A program made the position numbers and the translations under genes. Below the pieces are notes generated by a model that saw nothing but the letters and a program-made list of their open reading frames with translations, was not told the DNA's origin and did not search any database. This document shows positions 48,592 to 56,793 of a DNA stretch of 64,000 nt, piece by piece. The stretch's first letter is position 1, and every line of letters starts with the position of its first letter. Where the stretch lies: assembly GCA_963783865.1 (NCBI GenBank), contig CAWAPD010000003.1, forward strand, positions 372,001 to 436,000, given 5' to 3'. The stretch is from CAWAPD01 sp963783865. Lineage in GTDB: Bacteria > Actinomycetota > Thermoleophilia > UBA2241.

Positions 48592-50085
48592 TCAGTCCGG
48601 CGAGGATTCCAGGCGGGCGAAGTCGATGTACCCGCGCTCGGGGTCCGCCTCGAGCAGTCGCACCAGCACCTTGTCGCCCACGTCGAGACCCTCCTCGCCC
48701 TCGACGACGCGGCCCTCGACCGGCGGCTCGAAGGTGCGCACCCAGGTCCCCTTGGGGCTCGCTCCGGTGACGACGCCCTCGAACTCTTCGCCGAGGCGGT
48801 CGACGAGCAGGCAGGCGGCCGCCGATTTGCGCACCCGGCGCTCGACCTTCTGGGCGTTGTCCTCCTGCAGGGTGCAGTGGTCGGCGAGCTCGGTCAGGCG
48901 CTCGAAAGGATAGGGCGGCGCCGACGCCGCGAGCGCCGCCTTGACGAGGCGCTGCGTGATGACGTCGGGGAAGCGGCGGTTGGGCGCCGTCGAGTGGGAG
49001 TACCGCTGCACGGCCAACCCGAAGTGGCCCTCGGTCTCCTGTCCCGGAAGGCTGACCACGTACTCGCCACGCCCCAGCAGCTTGACGATGGTCAGGGAGA
49101 GGTCGGGGAAGCGCACGGGGTCGGCCTTGCGGCGTTCGACGAGGAACTCGTTGAGCGCCGCGCTGTCGGGCTCCTCCGGCAGCGCGGCCCCGTAGCCCGC
49201 GGCGAGGTCGACGATGCGCTGCCAGCGCTCGGGCGACCGCACGACGCGACGCACCGCCGGGGAGCGGCGCTGCTCGAGGAAGCGCGCGACGACGCCGTTG
49301 GCCGCGATCATGAAGTCCTCGATGAGGTCCTTGGCCCTGTCTCGCGGCTCGGCGACCAGCGCCTGGACGGCGTCGCCGTCGAACCGGGCGCGCGGCTCGA
49401 TGGTCTCGAGCTCCAGGGCGCCCTGCTCGTGGCGACGCTCCTTCAGGCGTTGCGCGACCTCGTCCTGCAGGCGGAGGGCCGCGGCGAGGCCCCGGACGGC
49501 GGTGACGCCGTCCGGGGCCTCGCCGCGGCCCTCGAGCCAGGCGCCGACGGCCCGGTAGGCCAGCTTCGCATGGTTGTGCACCAGGGCGCGGTAGACGCGC
49601 TCCCGCGTGACCGCGCCGTCCCGGTCGACCGTCATCTCGACGACGACCGCGGCGCGGTCCCCCCCGGGGTTCAGCGACGTGAGCCCGTTGCTCAGGCGCT
49701 CGGGCAGCATCGGGAAGAGGCGGGCGGCCGTGTAGACCGACGTCGTGTTGGTCTCGGCGTGACGGTCGACGGCCGAGCCGGCCGCGACCAGCCCGGTCAC
49801 GTCGGCTATCGCCACCAGCACCGTCGTCTCGCCGCCCGCCGGCTGTGCCGCGTCGGCACGTGCCGCGGTGAGTTGATCGAGGTCGAGGGAGTCGTCGTTG
49901 TCGATCGAGCACCACAGCAGGTCGCGCAGGTCGACCAGGCCGTCGCCGTCGAGCGCCGCCGGCGTCATGGCGTCGGCCTCGATGAGCGTCGCCTTCGGGA
50001 ACTCGGGCTCGAGGCCGTAGTCGAGCATCGCCTGGCGGGCGATGCGCGACAGCAGGGCGCGCTGATCTTCGGGGAGACGGTTCAT
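48592..50085 (-). CDS. RNB-domain exoribonuclease (RNase II/R family)
   Basis: 497 residues. The RNB catalytic domain has the Asp set CSIDNDDSLDLDQL near 53 and VAIADVTGLV, with LPERLSNGLTSLNPGGDR, then AVQRYSHSTAPNRRFPDVITQR near 365, and a C-terminal S1-like segment (FEGVVTGASPKGTWVRT, VEGRVVEGEEGLDVGDKVLVRLLEAD). It lacks the N-terminal cold-shock domains of RNase R. It degrades RNA 3' to 5'. The ATG overlaps the upstream LOG-family gene stop by four bases. Confidence 0.9.
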   Translation of the reverse strand: MNRLPEDQRALLSRIARQAMLDYGLEPEFPKATLIEADAMTPAALDGDGLVDLRDLLWCSIDNDDSLDLDQLTAARADAAQPAGGETTVLVAIADVTGLVAAGSAVDRHAETNTTSVYTAARLFPMLPERLSNGLTSLNPGGDRAAVVVEMTVDRDGAVTRERVYRALVHNHAKLAYRAVGAWLEGRGEAPDGVTAVRGLAAALRLQDEVAQRLKERRHEQGALELETIEPRARFDGDAVQALVAEPRDRAKDLIEDFMIAANGVVARFLEQRRSPAVRRVVRSPERWQRIVDLAAGYGAALPEEPDSAALNEFLVERRKADPVRFPDLSLTIVKLLGRGEYVVSLPGQETEGHFGLAVQRYSHSTAPNRRFPDVITQRLVKAALAASAPPYPFERLTELADHCTLQEDNAQKVERRVRKSAAACLLVDRLGEEFEGVVTGASPKGTWVRTFEPPVEGRVVEGEEGLDVGDKVLVRLLEADPERGYIDFARLESSPD

Positions 50086-50918
50086 CCCTCGCGGTCCCTG
50101 GTCGAGCCGGGCGGGCCGGCCGCCGGCCCCGCGTCGTCGGGGGTCACGGAACGCGCCAGATCGGGCGCCGTCGCCTCTTCGTCGGGCGGCCGCAGGCTCG
50201 AGCGCAACGCCTCGAAGGCCTCGTCGGGCCGGTCCACCAGGCGCAGCAGCCCCACGTCCTGGGGCGCGATCATGCCGTGCCGGACCAGCGCGTCGAGGTC
50301 GATGATCTCGCGCCAGTAGCTCGTGCCGTAGAGCAGGATCGGGATGGGCCGCTCCAGCTTGCCGGTCTGCGACAGGGTCAGCATCTCGAAGACCTCGTCG
50401 AGCGTGCCGAAGCCGCCGGGGAAGGCGACGACGGCCCGGGCCATGTAGGCGAACCAGAGCTTGCGCATGAAGAAGTAGCGGAACTCGAACGACAGGCCCT
50501 TCGTGATGTACGGGTTGGGGCGCTGCTCGTGGGGGAGGCCGATGTTCAGGCCGATGCTGCGCCCGCCGGCCTCGCTGGCGCCGCGGTTGGCGGCCTCCAT
50601 GACGCCCGGCCCGCCGCCGGTGCAGACGAGGTAGCGGTGGGACGGGTTCGGCAGCGAGTCGGACCACGCGGTCAGCAGCCTGGCGAGCTCGCGGGCCCCC
50701 TCGTAGAATTCGCCGAGCGGCCCGTCCTGGGTGATGCGCGCCGAGCCGAAGAAGACGATCGTGTCGTGGATGCGGCGGCGGCGAAAGACGCCGAGTGGCC
50801 GCAGATACTCGGACAGGATGCGCAACGGTCGCGCATCGTCGCTGTCGAGGAACCCGGCGTCGCGGTAGGCCAGAGGATCGCGCTGGGAGTCGTCGGGTGC
50901 GGCGGGCGAGCTCGTCAT
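50082..50918 (-). CDS. LOG-family (TIGR00730) protein
   Basis: 278 residues. TIVFFGSARI near 52, CTGGGPGVMEAANRGA near 99 and VAFPGGFGTLDEVFE near 165 are the LOG signatures (GGGxGxMxA, PGGxGTxxE). Families with PGGxGTxxE act on nucleoside monophosphates (cytokinin-type phosphoribohydrolases). The C-terminal 40 residues are acidic and disordered. A TAGACT -10 ends only six bases before the ATG, so the mRNA is probably leaderless. The SRP RNA lies just upstream on the same strand. Confidence 0.9.
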   Translation of the reverse strand: MTSSPAAPDDSQRDPLAYRDAGFLDSDDARPLRILSEYLRPLGVFRRRRIHDTIVFFGSARITQDGPLGEFYEGARELARLLTAWSDSLPNPSHRYLVCTGGGPGVMEAANRGASEAGGRSIGLNIGLPHEQRPNPYITKGLSFEFRYFFMRKLWFAYMARAVVAFPGGFGTLDEVFEMLTLSQTGKLERPIPILLYGTSYWREIIDLDALVRHGMIAPQDVGLLRLVDRPDEAFEALRSSLRPPDEEATAPDLARSVTPDDAGPAAGPPGSTRDREG

Positions 50919-50924
50919 CGGGTG

Positions 50925-50930
50925 AGTCTA
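50925..50930 (-). promoter_or_regulatory. TAGACT -10 before the LOG gene
   Basis: Minus-strand TAGACT six bases before the ATG, similar to the TAGACT before ppk1. Suggests leaderless transcription. Confidence 0.35.
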
Positions 50931-50947
50931 TCCCTTTGCAGGAAAGA

Positions 50948-51221
50948 ACGGCCGCGCACCCGCCGTCGAAGCGCGTCCTCCGAGCGTCCTTTCCGGGCGC
51001 AAGCTCAAGCCAGGCGACCCCACGGCACAGGGAAGTGCCCGCTTACCGCTGCTTCCTCCCGGACCTGACGGGGTTCGCAGGGTTCCCTTGCGTGAGACCC
51101 GGCCGTCGACGCCGCACACCGGCTGACTGCCTCGCGGGACGGCCCCTCGGGCGGGGATTCAGCCCCGCTGTAGCGGATTGCGGGTACAGGGCACCGCTGG
51201 CTCCCCGCCTAGCGCGGCCAC
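50948..51221 (-). ncRNA. ffs: Large bacterial SRP RNA (with Alu domain)
   Basis: About 274 bases. The universal S-domain core is read on the minus strand at about 51030-51075: GTCAGGTCCGGGAGGAAGCA within the helix 8 tip. Upstream (about 51140-51215) GGGGAGCCAGCGGTGCCCTG and CCCGCAATCCGCTACAGCG match the Alu-domain helices 2-4 of the Bacillus-type scRNA. The 5' GGCCGCGC (51212-51219) pairs exactly with GCGCGGCC near the 3' end (50950-50957), closing helix 5. So this is the large form, not the ~100-base 4.5S form usual in actinobacteria. Ends are estimated from helix 5. The RNA scaffolds Ffh for co-translational membrane targeting. Confidence 0.88.
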
Positions 51222-51225
51222 GGGA

Positions 51226-51255
51226 AGTGTACCCGCGGCTGCCGCGGCGAATCAA
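51226..51255 (-). promoter_or_regulatory. Promoter of the SRP RNA
   Basis: Minus strand TTGATT (51250-51255) and TACACT (51226-51231), spacing 18 bp. The predicted start, about seven bases after the -10, coincides with the 5' end deduced from helix 5. Confidence 0.55.
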
Positions 51256-51333
51256 ACGTGGAGGGCGTCGGCGCGCACCCGGCGGCGTCGCCCAGACTTG
51301 TCGCCCATCGCGTGCTACCCTCGAAGGCGGAGA

Positions 51334-51357
51334 GGCGGCGGCCGTGGGGCCGCCGCC
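51334..51357 (+). promoter_or_regulatory. Hairpin between ribosome site and start of the M28 gene
   Basis: 10-bp arms (51334-51343 and 51348-51357) with a 4-base loop. It lies between GGAGAGG (about 51329) and the ATG at 51363. Folding would bring the ribosome site near the start codon. Confidence 0.35.
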
Positions 51358-51362
51358 GGCCG

Positions 51363-53717
51363 ATGATGGACAGACGTCTGGCAGCCGTCCTGAGCGCCGT
51401 GGTCGTGGTCCTGACGCTCGCTCTGGGCGCGGTCGAGCTGCGGCCGCCGGCGCCCGCTTCAGAGCGGGCGCCGGCGGCCGCGTTCTCGGCCGCGCGCGCG
51501 AAGGCGCTGCTCGACGTGATCGCGCAACGCCCGCGGCCGATCGGTTCGGCGGCGCACGACCGGGCGCGCCTCGCGCTGGTGCGGGAGTTGAAGGCGCTCG
51601 GCCTCGAGACCTCGGTCGAGCGGGCGCCGGTCGTGTCGCGCCACGACGCCCAGCTGGTCGCGGTCGTGCGCGACGTGATCGCACGCCTGCCCGGCAGGGA
51701 GGCCGCGCTGCCGCCGGTCCTGCTGGTGGCGCACTACGACAGCGTGGCGGCGGGCCCGGGCGCCGCCGACGACGCGTCGGGCGTGGCGGTCGTCGTCGAG
51801 ACGGTGCGCGCCCTCGCCGCAGGCCCCCGTCCGGCGAGGGACGTGCTCGTGCTGCTCAGCGACGGCGAAGAGGACGGCCTGCTGGGGTCCACCGCCTTCG
51901 CGCGGTCGCCGCGGGTCGCCCGTGTCGGCGCCGCCGCCGTGGTCGACAATGCCGGCGCAGCGGGCCCCTCGGTCATGTACGAGACGAGCGCGCCGGCGGG
52001 CGCGCTCGTGCACGCCCTCGCCGACGCGCCCGCCCCCTTGGGCAGCTCCCTCATCGACGCGCTGGCCCGTCGGCAGTACCTGGAGAGCGACTTCACGCCC
52101 CTGCGCGACGCCGGCGTCCCGGTCATGGCGTTCGGCCTGAGCGAGGGCTTCGCGCGCGACCACACCGCGCAGGACTCGCTCGCCCACGTCGACCTGGGCA
52201 GCCTTCAGCAGCAGGGCGAGCAGGTGCTCGCCGCGACGCGCCGCCTGGCCAGCGACGGGCCCGTGACCGCCACTGCCGCCGCGGCGAGCCGGCCGGACCA
52301 CGTGTACTTCCCGCTCGCCGGGCGGTATCTCGTCGTGTACTCGCGTCGCGTCGCCGTCGCGCTCACCGTGCTGGCGGGACTGGCGGCGGCGGGCGTGGCC
52401 GCCGGCGGTCTCGCCCGCCGCCGCCTGAACGCCTTCGACCTCGTCGCCGGCCTGTGGACCTGCCTGCTGACCCTGGTGTTCACCGGCGCGATCACCCTTG
52501 CGCTGTGGGCGGCCGGCTGGGCGGGGGAGAGCGGCGCGTCGAGCCCAGGGTGGGCCAGCGACGTGGCGCATCGGATCGGCCTCACACTCGTGATCGTCGG
52601 CGTCGGGCTCGCGTTCCACCACTGGGCGCTCGACGAGCACCACACCCTCGAGCAGGCCCTCGCGACGTGGCTCTGGTGGCTGGCGCTGGCCGCAGTCGTC
52701 ACGGTGAAGCTGCCGGCCGGCGCCTATCTGCTGACGTGGCCGCTGCTCGCCGGCCTGGCGGCGTTCGTGGTGGCGCTGGCCATGGATTGGGGAGCCCACG
52801 CCCCGGAGCGCCCCCCGTTCGGGGCGGTCGTCGCGTTCTGGATGGGTGCGGTGCCGGCGCTCCTGCTGTTCGGGGCCAGCATCTACCTCCTGTTCATGGT
52901 GAGCGAGATGCGGCTGGTGGCCGTGCTGCTCGGCGTCTGGCTGCTGCTGGGCACCCTGCAGCCGCTGTACTCCCTGTTCAGGAGACGGGCCCGGCTGATC
53001 GCCGCCGCCGGCTGCTTCCTGGCCGGCGTGGCGGTGCTCGTCGGTCTGAGCCCGCTCACCGGGCTGGCAGCCGACCCGACGGCGCCCCCGCACCTGTTCT
53101 ACGTCGCCGGTCCGCGGGCGCACCAGGCGGCGTGGGGGCAGGTCACCACGGGCGGCGACGCCGACACGGTGCGCCTCCTCGCGTGGCACACGCCCTACGA
53201 CGTGGACCGCCCGCACACCGCGCGGGTCGTGCCTCAGGCCTTCGCGGACGGGCTGGCGCCGGCTCTGTCCCTGGCGCCGCCGTCCGCGACACTCCTCGGC
53301 GACACGGCCGCCGGCGGCCGCCGCCACGTCATCCTCAGGCTGTCGCCGCCCGGCCGGACGGCCGTCCTGACGCTGCTCGTCACGGGGAACGTGGGGACGA
53401 TCGCCGCGGCCTGCGACGGGCTGAGGCTGCCGCCCCACGACACGGCCTCGCCGGACGAGAGTGGCAGCCCCTGGCACGTCGACGTCTACGCCCCGCCGGC
53501 GCGCGGCGTGGCGCTCCGCCTGTCGTACGCGGCGGGGGCCACCCTGCGGTTCCGGCTGCTGGCGATGAGCCGCGGGCTGCCCGGCGCCCTCCGATCCCTG
53601 CGGCGACCGGAGGGCTCCGGGCAGCCCGGCGAGGGCGACGCCACCGTGGTGGAGACCAGCTACACATTGGGGCCGGGGCGGGCGGCGCGTCTCGCGCCGC
53701 CCGCCCCGGCCCCCTAG
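51363..53717 (+). CDS. Membrane-bound M28 zinc aminopeptidase
   Basis: 784 residues. Signal-anchor at about 7-25. The M28 domain (40-300) has LLVAHYDSVAAGPGAADDASG with His124 and Asp137 zinc ligands, LSDGEEDGLLG with catalytic and metal-binding Glu169/170, and later AFGLSEGFARDHTAQDS with the last His. Residues about 325-575 contain around eight hydrophobic segments (ALTVLAGLAAAGVAAGGLA onward), then a C-terminal extracellular-looking domain. The layout resembles the Fxna/Pff1-type membrane M28 proteases. The last 15 codons are formed by a terminator-like inverted repeat. ATG 51363 or 51366 are both possible; longer starts read a leader of no clear coding character. Confidence 0.85.
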   Translation: MMDRRLAAVLSAVVVVLTLALGAVELRPPAPASERAPAAAFSAARAKALLDVIAQRPRPIGSAAHDRARLALVRELKALGLETSVERAPVVSRHDAQLVAVVRDVIARLPGREAALPPVLLVAHYDSVAAGPGAADDASGVAVVVETVRALAAGPRPARDVLVLLSDGEEDGLLGSTAFARSPRVARVGAAAVVDNAGAAGPSVMYETSAPAGALVHALADAPAPLGSSLIDALARRQYLESDFTPLRDAGVPVMAFGLSEGFARDHTAQDSLAHVDLGSLQQQGEQVLAATRRLASDGPVTATAAAASRPDHVYFPLAGRYLVVYSRRVAVALTVLAGLAAAGVAAGGLARRRLNAFDLVAGLWTCLLTLVFTGAITLALWAAGWAGESGASSPGWASDVAHRIGLTLVIVGVGLAFHHWALDEHHTLEQALATWLWWLALAAVVTVKLPAGAYLLTWPLLAGLAAFVVALAMDWGAHAPERPPFGAVVAFWMGAVPALLLFGASIYLLFMVSEMRLVAVLLGVWLLLGTLQPLYSLFRRRARLIAAAGCFLAGVAVLVGLSPLTGLAADPTAPPHLFYVAGPRAHQAAWGQVTTGGDADTVRLLAWHTPYDVDRPHTARVVPQAFADGLAPALSLAPPSATLLGDTAAGGRRHVILRLSPPGRTAVLTLLVTGNVGTIAAACDGLRLPPHDTASPDESGSPWHVDVYAPPARGVALRLSYAAGATLRFRLLAMSRGLPGALRSLRRPEGSGQPGEGDATVVETSYTLGPGRAARLAPPAPAP
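53669..53713 (+). terminator. GC hairpin overlapping the 3' end of the M28 gene
   Basis: 21-bp perfect arms (53669-53689 and 53693-53713), TCT loop, followed by CTAGTTT. It lies before the stop codon at 53715-53717, so it encodes GRAARLAPPAPAP. It also serves the converging acyl-CoA synthetase gene. Confidence 0.7.
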
Positions 53718-53730
53718 TTTCGGACCGCCC

Positions 53731-56406
53731 TCAGATGCGCAGCACGATCCTCCGGATGTCGGAGTCCTGCGACGGGCGCACGTCGAAGCCGAGCGACTCG
53801 GCGAAGTGCAGCATCGCCGTGTTGGCCGCCAGCACGTCGCCGTCGATCTCGCGCACGTAGCGGTCGCGGGCCGCCTCGATCAGGCTCTCCATGAGGCGGC
53901 CGCCGAGCCCCTTGCGCTGGTGCGAGTCGCGGATCAGGATCGCGAACTCGCCCTCCTCCGGGTTCGACGAGTCGATCGACAGCCGCGCGACGCCCAGCAT
54001 CTGGCGCTTGCGCCCGCCGCCGATCGCCACCAGGGCGATCTCGCGGTCGTAGTCGATGTGGCAGTACCGCACCATCATCGACTTGCTGATCTCCTTGACC
54101 GGCCCGAAGAAGCGGTGCTCGGCCGTCTCGGGCGACAGCGACCCGATCATCTCGCTCCACAGCGGCTCGTCCTCGGGCCGGATGGCGCGCACGCGCACCT
54201 TCTCGCCGTCGACGTCGTAGAACCAGTCATACTTGGTGGGGTACATCGAGATGATCAGGTGCGAGCCCGGCTGGGCGATCTTGCGCACCTCCTTGGGCTC
54301 GATGACGATGCGCGCGTCGAGCGCGCAGAGGCCGTCAGGGCGCACCAGGACGGGGTTGGCGTCCATCTCGAGGATCTCGGGGAAGTCGACCAGCAGGTAG
54401 CTGAACTTGACCAGCGTCTGCTCGAGCCCCTCGACGTCCGCCGCGACGCCGCCGCGCCAGCCGTGCAGGATCCGCGAGACCTTGGTGTCGTTGATCATCG
54501 CGCGGGCCAGCGCCTGGTTCAGCGGCGGGAAGTCGACGGCCACGTCGCGGTAGAGCTCCACGCCGGTCCCGCCCATGCCGAACATCAGCGCGGGGCCGAA
54601 GGTGGCGTCCTTGCGGGCGCCGATGATGACCTCCTGGCCGCCGCGCACCATCTCCTGCACGGTCACACCGAGCAGGCGCGCCTTGGGCGCCGCCTCGGCC
54701 ACGCGCTGGGTGATCTTGGTGAACTGCTTGGCCGCCTCGGGCCCAGAGCGCACGTTCAGGGCCACCCCGCCGACGTCGGTCTTGTGCGTGATGTCGTGGC
54801 TGTAGATCTTGATCACGACCGGGAAGCCGAGCTCTTCGGCGGCCTTCGCGCACTCCTCCGGGGTGGTGGCGACCACGGTGCGCGACACGGCGATGTCATA
54901 CGCGCTCAGCACCTGCTTGGCCTCGACCTCGCTCAGCATCGAGCGCTGCTCCCGGGCGACAGTAAGGAAGACCTGCTTGACCGCCTCGCGGTCGGGCTCG
55001 AAGTCGCGCAGGATGTCGGCCGGCGTCTCGTAGAGCGTCTTCAGGCTCTTCGTGTACTGGTACATGTACATATAGGCGTTGACCGCGTCCTCTGGGGTGT
55101 CGAAGGTCGGCACGTGGGCCGAGCGCAGGACCTCGAGCCCGTCGCGTACCTTGATCTCGCCCATGAAGCTGGTGAGCAGCGGCTTGGCCGGGTGTGAGCG
55201 GGCCACCTCGACCAGCGCCTGGGCCGTCTCGGTCGGGTAGCTCATGGCCTGCGGCGTGAGGACGGCCAGCACGCCGTCGCAGCTGTGATCGTCCATCAGC
55301 GCCTTGGCCGCGGCCGCGTAGCGCTTGTCGTCGGCGTCGCCGCCGACGTCCACCGGGTTCCCCCGGGCGGCGAACGAGGGCAGGAAAGCGCGCAGAGCCT
55401 CGTCGGTCTTGGGGTCGAGCTCCGCGAGCTCGCCGCCCAGCGACAGCAGCCGGTCGGTCGCCATCACGCCCGGTCCACCGGCGTTGGTCACGATCCCCAG
55501 CTTGGGGCCGCGCGGGCTCGAGACCCGCGAAAGCGCCTCGCTGGCGTCGAACAGGTCCTCGATCTCGTCGACGCGGACCACGCCGGCGCGCCGGAAGGCG
55601 GCGCTGTACAGCGTGTCGTCGCCGGCGATGGCGCCGGTGTGCGAGGCGGCCGCCATGGCGGCCCGGGCGGTGCGCCCTGACTTGACGACGATGATCGGCT
55701 TGGTCTTGGCGAAGTGCCTCGCGGCGCTCATGAACTTCCTGGCGTCGGGCAGAGCCTCGATGTAAAGGATGATCGAGTTGGTCTGCGCGTCGGCGCCGAA
55801 GTAGTCGATCAGGTCGCCGAAGTCGACGTCGCACATCGAGCCGACGCTGACGAAGGCCGAGAAACCGACCTTGTTCGCGGTGGCCCAGTCGAGGATGGCG
55901 GTGCCCAGGGCGCCGGACTGGCTGACGAAGCAGACCCGGCCGGGCTCAGGCATCACGTGGGCGAACGTGGCGTTGATGTGGTGGCCCGGCCGGATGTAGC
56001 CGAGGCAGTTGGGGCCGACCAGGCGCACGCCGTAGGACTCGGCGATCGACAGCACCTTGTCCTCGAGCCTCTTGCCTTCGGGACCGATCTCCTTGAAGCC
56101 CGACGAGACGATGACCGCCGCGCCGACGCCGGCCTCGCCGCACTCGCGGACCACGTCGGGCACCGTCTTGGCGGGCACGGCGATGATGGCGAGGTCGATC
56201 TTGCGCGGCACCTGGGCGATGGTCGGGTAGGCCTGGATGCCCTGCACCGCCTGCGACGAGCGGTTCACCGGGAAGACGACGCCCTCATACTCGGCCCCGA
56301 TCAGGTTGCGCAGAAGGATGTAGCCGACCGAGCCCTTGGTGTTGCTGGCCCCGATCACGGCGATCGACTTGGGGTCGAAGAGCTTGTCCAGGTTGCGTGT
56401 GCTCAT
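53731..56406 (-). CDS. ADP-forming acyl-CoA synthetase fused to GNAT acetyltransferase
   Basis: 891 residues. N-terminal CoA-binding Rossmann domain (SIAVIGASNTKGSVGYILL), succinyl-CoA-ligase-like flavodoxin domains (VSQSGALGTAILDWA), His256 in AASHTGAIAGDD at the position of the phospho-His loop, an ATP-grasp domain at about 480-700 (GFPVVIKIYSHDITHKTDVGG), and a GNAT domain at about 730-885 (IRDSHQRKGLGGRLMESLIEAA). This is the Pat/Pka architecture: the GNAT part acetylates lysines, commonly in Acs, controlled by acetyl-CoA binding to the first part. The retained His suggests the synthetase half may also make ATP from acetyl-CoA. An acs gene lies 5 kb away. Confidence 0.9.
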   Translation of the reverse strand: MSTRNLDKLFDPKSIAVIGASNTKGSVGYILLRNLIGAEYEGVVFPVNRSSQAVQGIQAYPTIAQVPRKIDLAIIAVPAKTVPDVVRECGEAGVGAAVIVSSGFKEIGPEGKRLEDKVLSIAESYGVRLVGPNCLGYIRPGHHINATFAHVMPEPGRVCFVSQSGALGTAILDWATANKVGFSAFVSVGSMCDVDFGDLIDYFGADAQTNSIILYIEALPDARKFMSAARHFAKTKPIIVVKSGRTARAAMAAASHTGAIAGDDTLYSAAFRRAGVVRVDEIEDLFDASEALSRVSSPRGPKLGIVTNAGGPGVMATDRLLSLGGELAELDPKTDEALRAFLPSFAARGNPVDVGGDADDKRYAAAAKALMDDHSCDGVLAVLTPQAMSYPTETAQALVEVARSHPAKPLLTSFMGEIKVRDGLEVLRSAHVPTFDTPEDAVNAYMYMYQYTKSLKTLYETPADILRDFEPDREAVKQVFLTVAREQRSMLSEVEAKQVLSAYDIAVSRTVVATTPEECAKAAEELGFPVVIKIYSHDITHKTDVGGVALNVRSGPEAAKQFTKITQRVAEAAPKARLLGVTVQEMVRGGQEVIIGARKDATFGPALMFGMGGTGVELYRDVAVDFPPLNQALARAMINDTKVSRILHGWRGGVAADVEGLEQTLVKFSYLLVDFPEILEMDANPVLVRPDGLCALDARIVIEPKEVRKIAQPGSHLIISMYPTKYDWFYDVDGEKVRVRAIRPEDEPLWSEMIGSLSPETAEHRFFGPVKEISKSMMVRYCHIDYDREIALVAIGGGRKRQMLGVARLSIDSSNPEEGEFAILIRDSHQRKGLGGRLMESLIEAARDRYVREIDGDVLAANTAMLHFAESLGFDVRPSQDSDIRRIVLRI

Positions 56407-56793
56407 GTGTCATCTCCGCGTTCGTGCGTTGTCGCGCCGCCGCCGAGTATCGAGGTCGGCCGTGAGGCGAACGTGTGCTTCTCGTGAGGGCGGCGGGGGC
56501 GCGCCTGCGCGCCCCCGCCGCCCTCATGTGCGACTCTTCGCCCAAGTGTACACCGGAGGCTGCAGTGGACTGCCCCCGCCCTGTACAAAGCGGTGGGCGG
56601 TCTCAGGGCCACGGGGGCCAGCGGCCGGCAAGTGGTTACTGATGTCAATCGGTCTAGAAGGCTTGGCCCCCACTCGCGGCGAAGCTAGGCTTCGACACAG
56701 TGTGCAAGGCCGGCAGGCGCGCATCCCCCCGCAGTGCTGCACCCGTCCGGCAGTCGGCGCCCCGAGGGGCGTCACGGTATGAGGAGGGTCTGC
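56407..56793. other. Divergent region between acyl-CoA synthetase/GNAT and NHL genes
   Basis: 387 bp without a convincing gene. It holds the inverted repeat at 56485-56526. On the right side, leading to the NHL gene, is a long untranslated stretch with several possible stems (around 56600-56640 and 56715-56770). I compared it by eye with the c-di-GMP-I, cobalamin and ydaO motifs and saw no match. Confidence 0.4.
56485..56526. repeat. GC-rich hairpin in a divergent intergenic region
   Basis: 20-bp arms (about 56485-56504 and 56507-56526) around a 2-base centre. The genes on both sides are transcribed away from it, so it is not a normal terminator. Confidence 0.55.

Noticed and set aside
51008..51102. 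Short (about 95-base) 4.5S-type SRP RNA
   Set aside because: The core is real, but Alu-domain matches and the closing helix show that the RNA extends to about 274 bases.
56580..56790. Possible c-di-GMP-I or cobalamin riboswitch before the NHL gene
   Set aside because: Some stems are possible, but the conserved tetraloop/receptor and box sequences are missing by eye.
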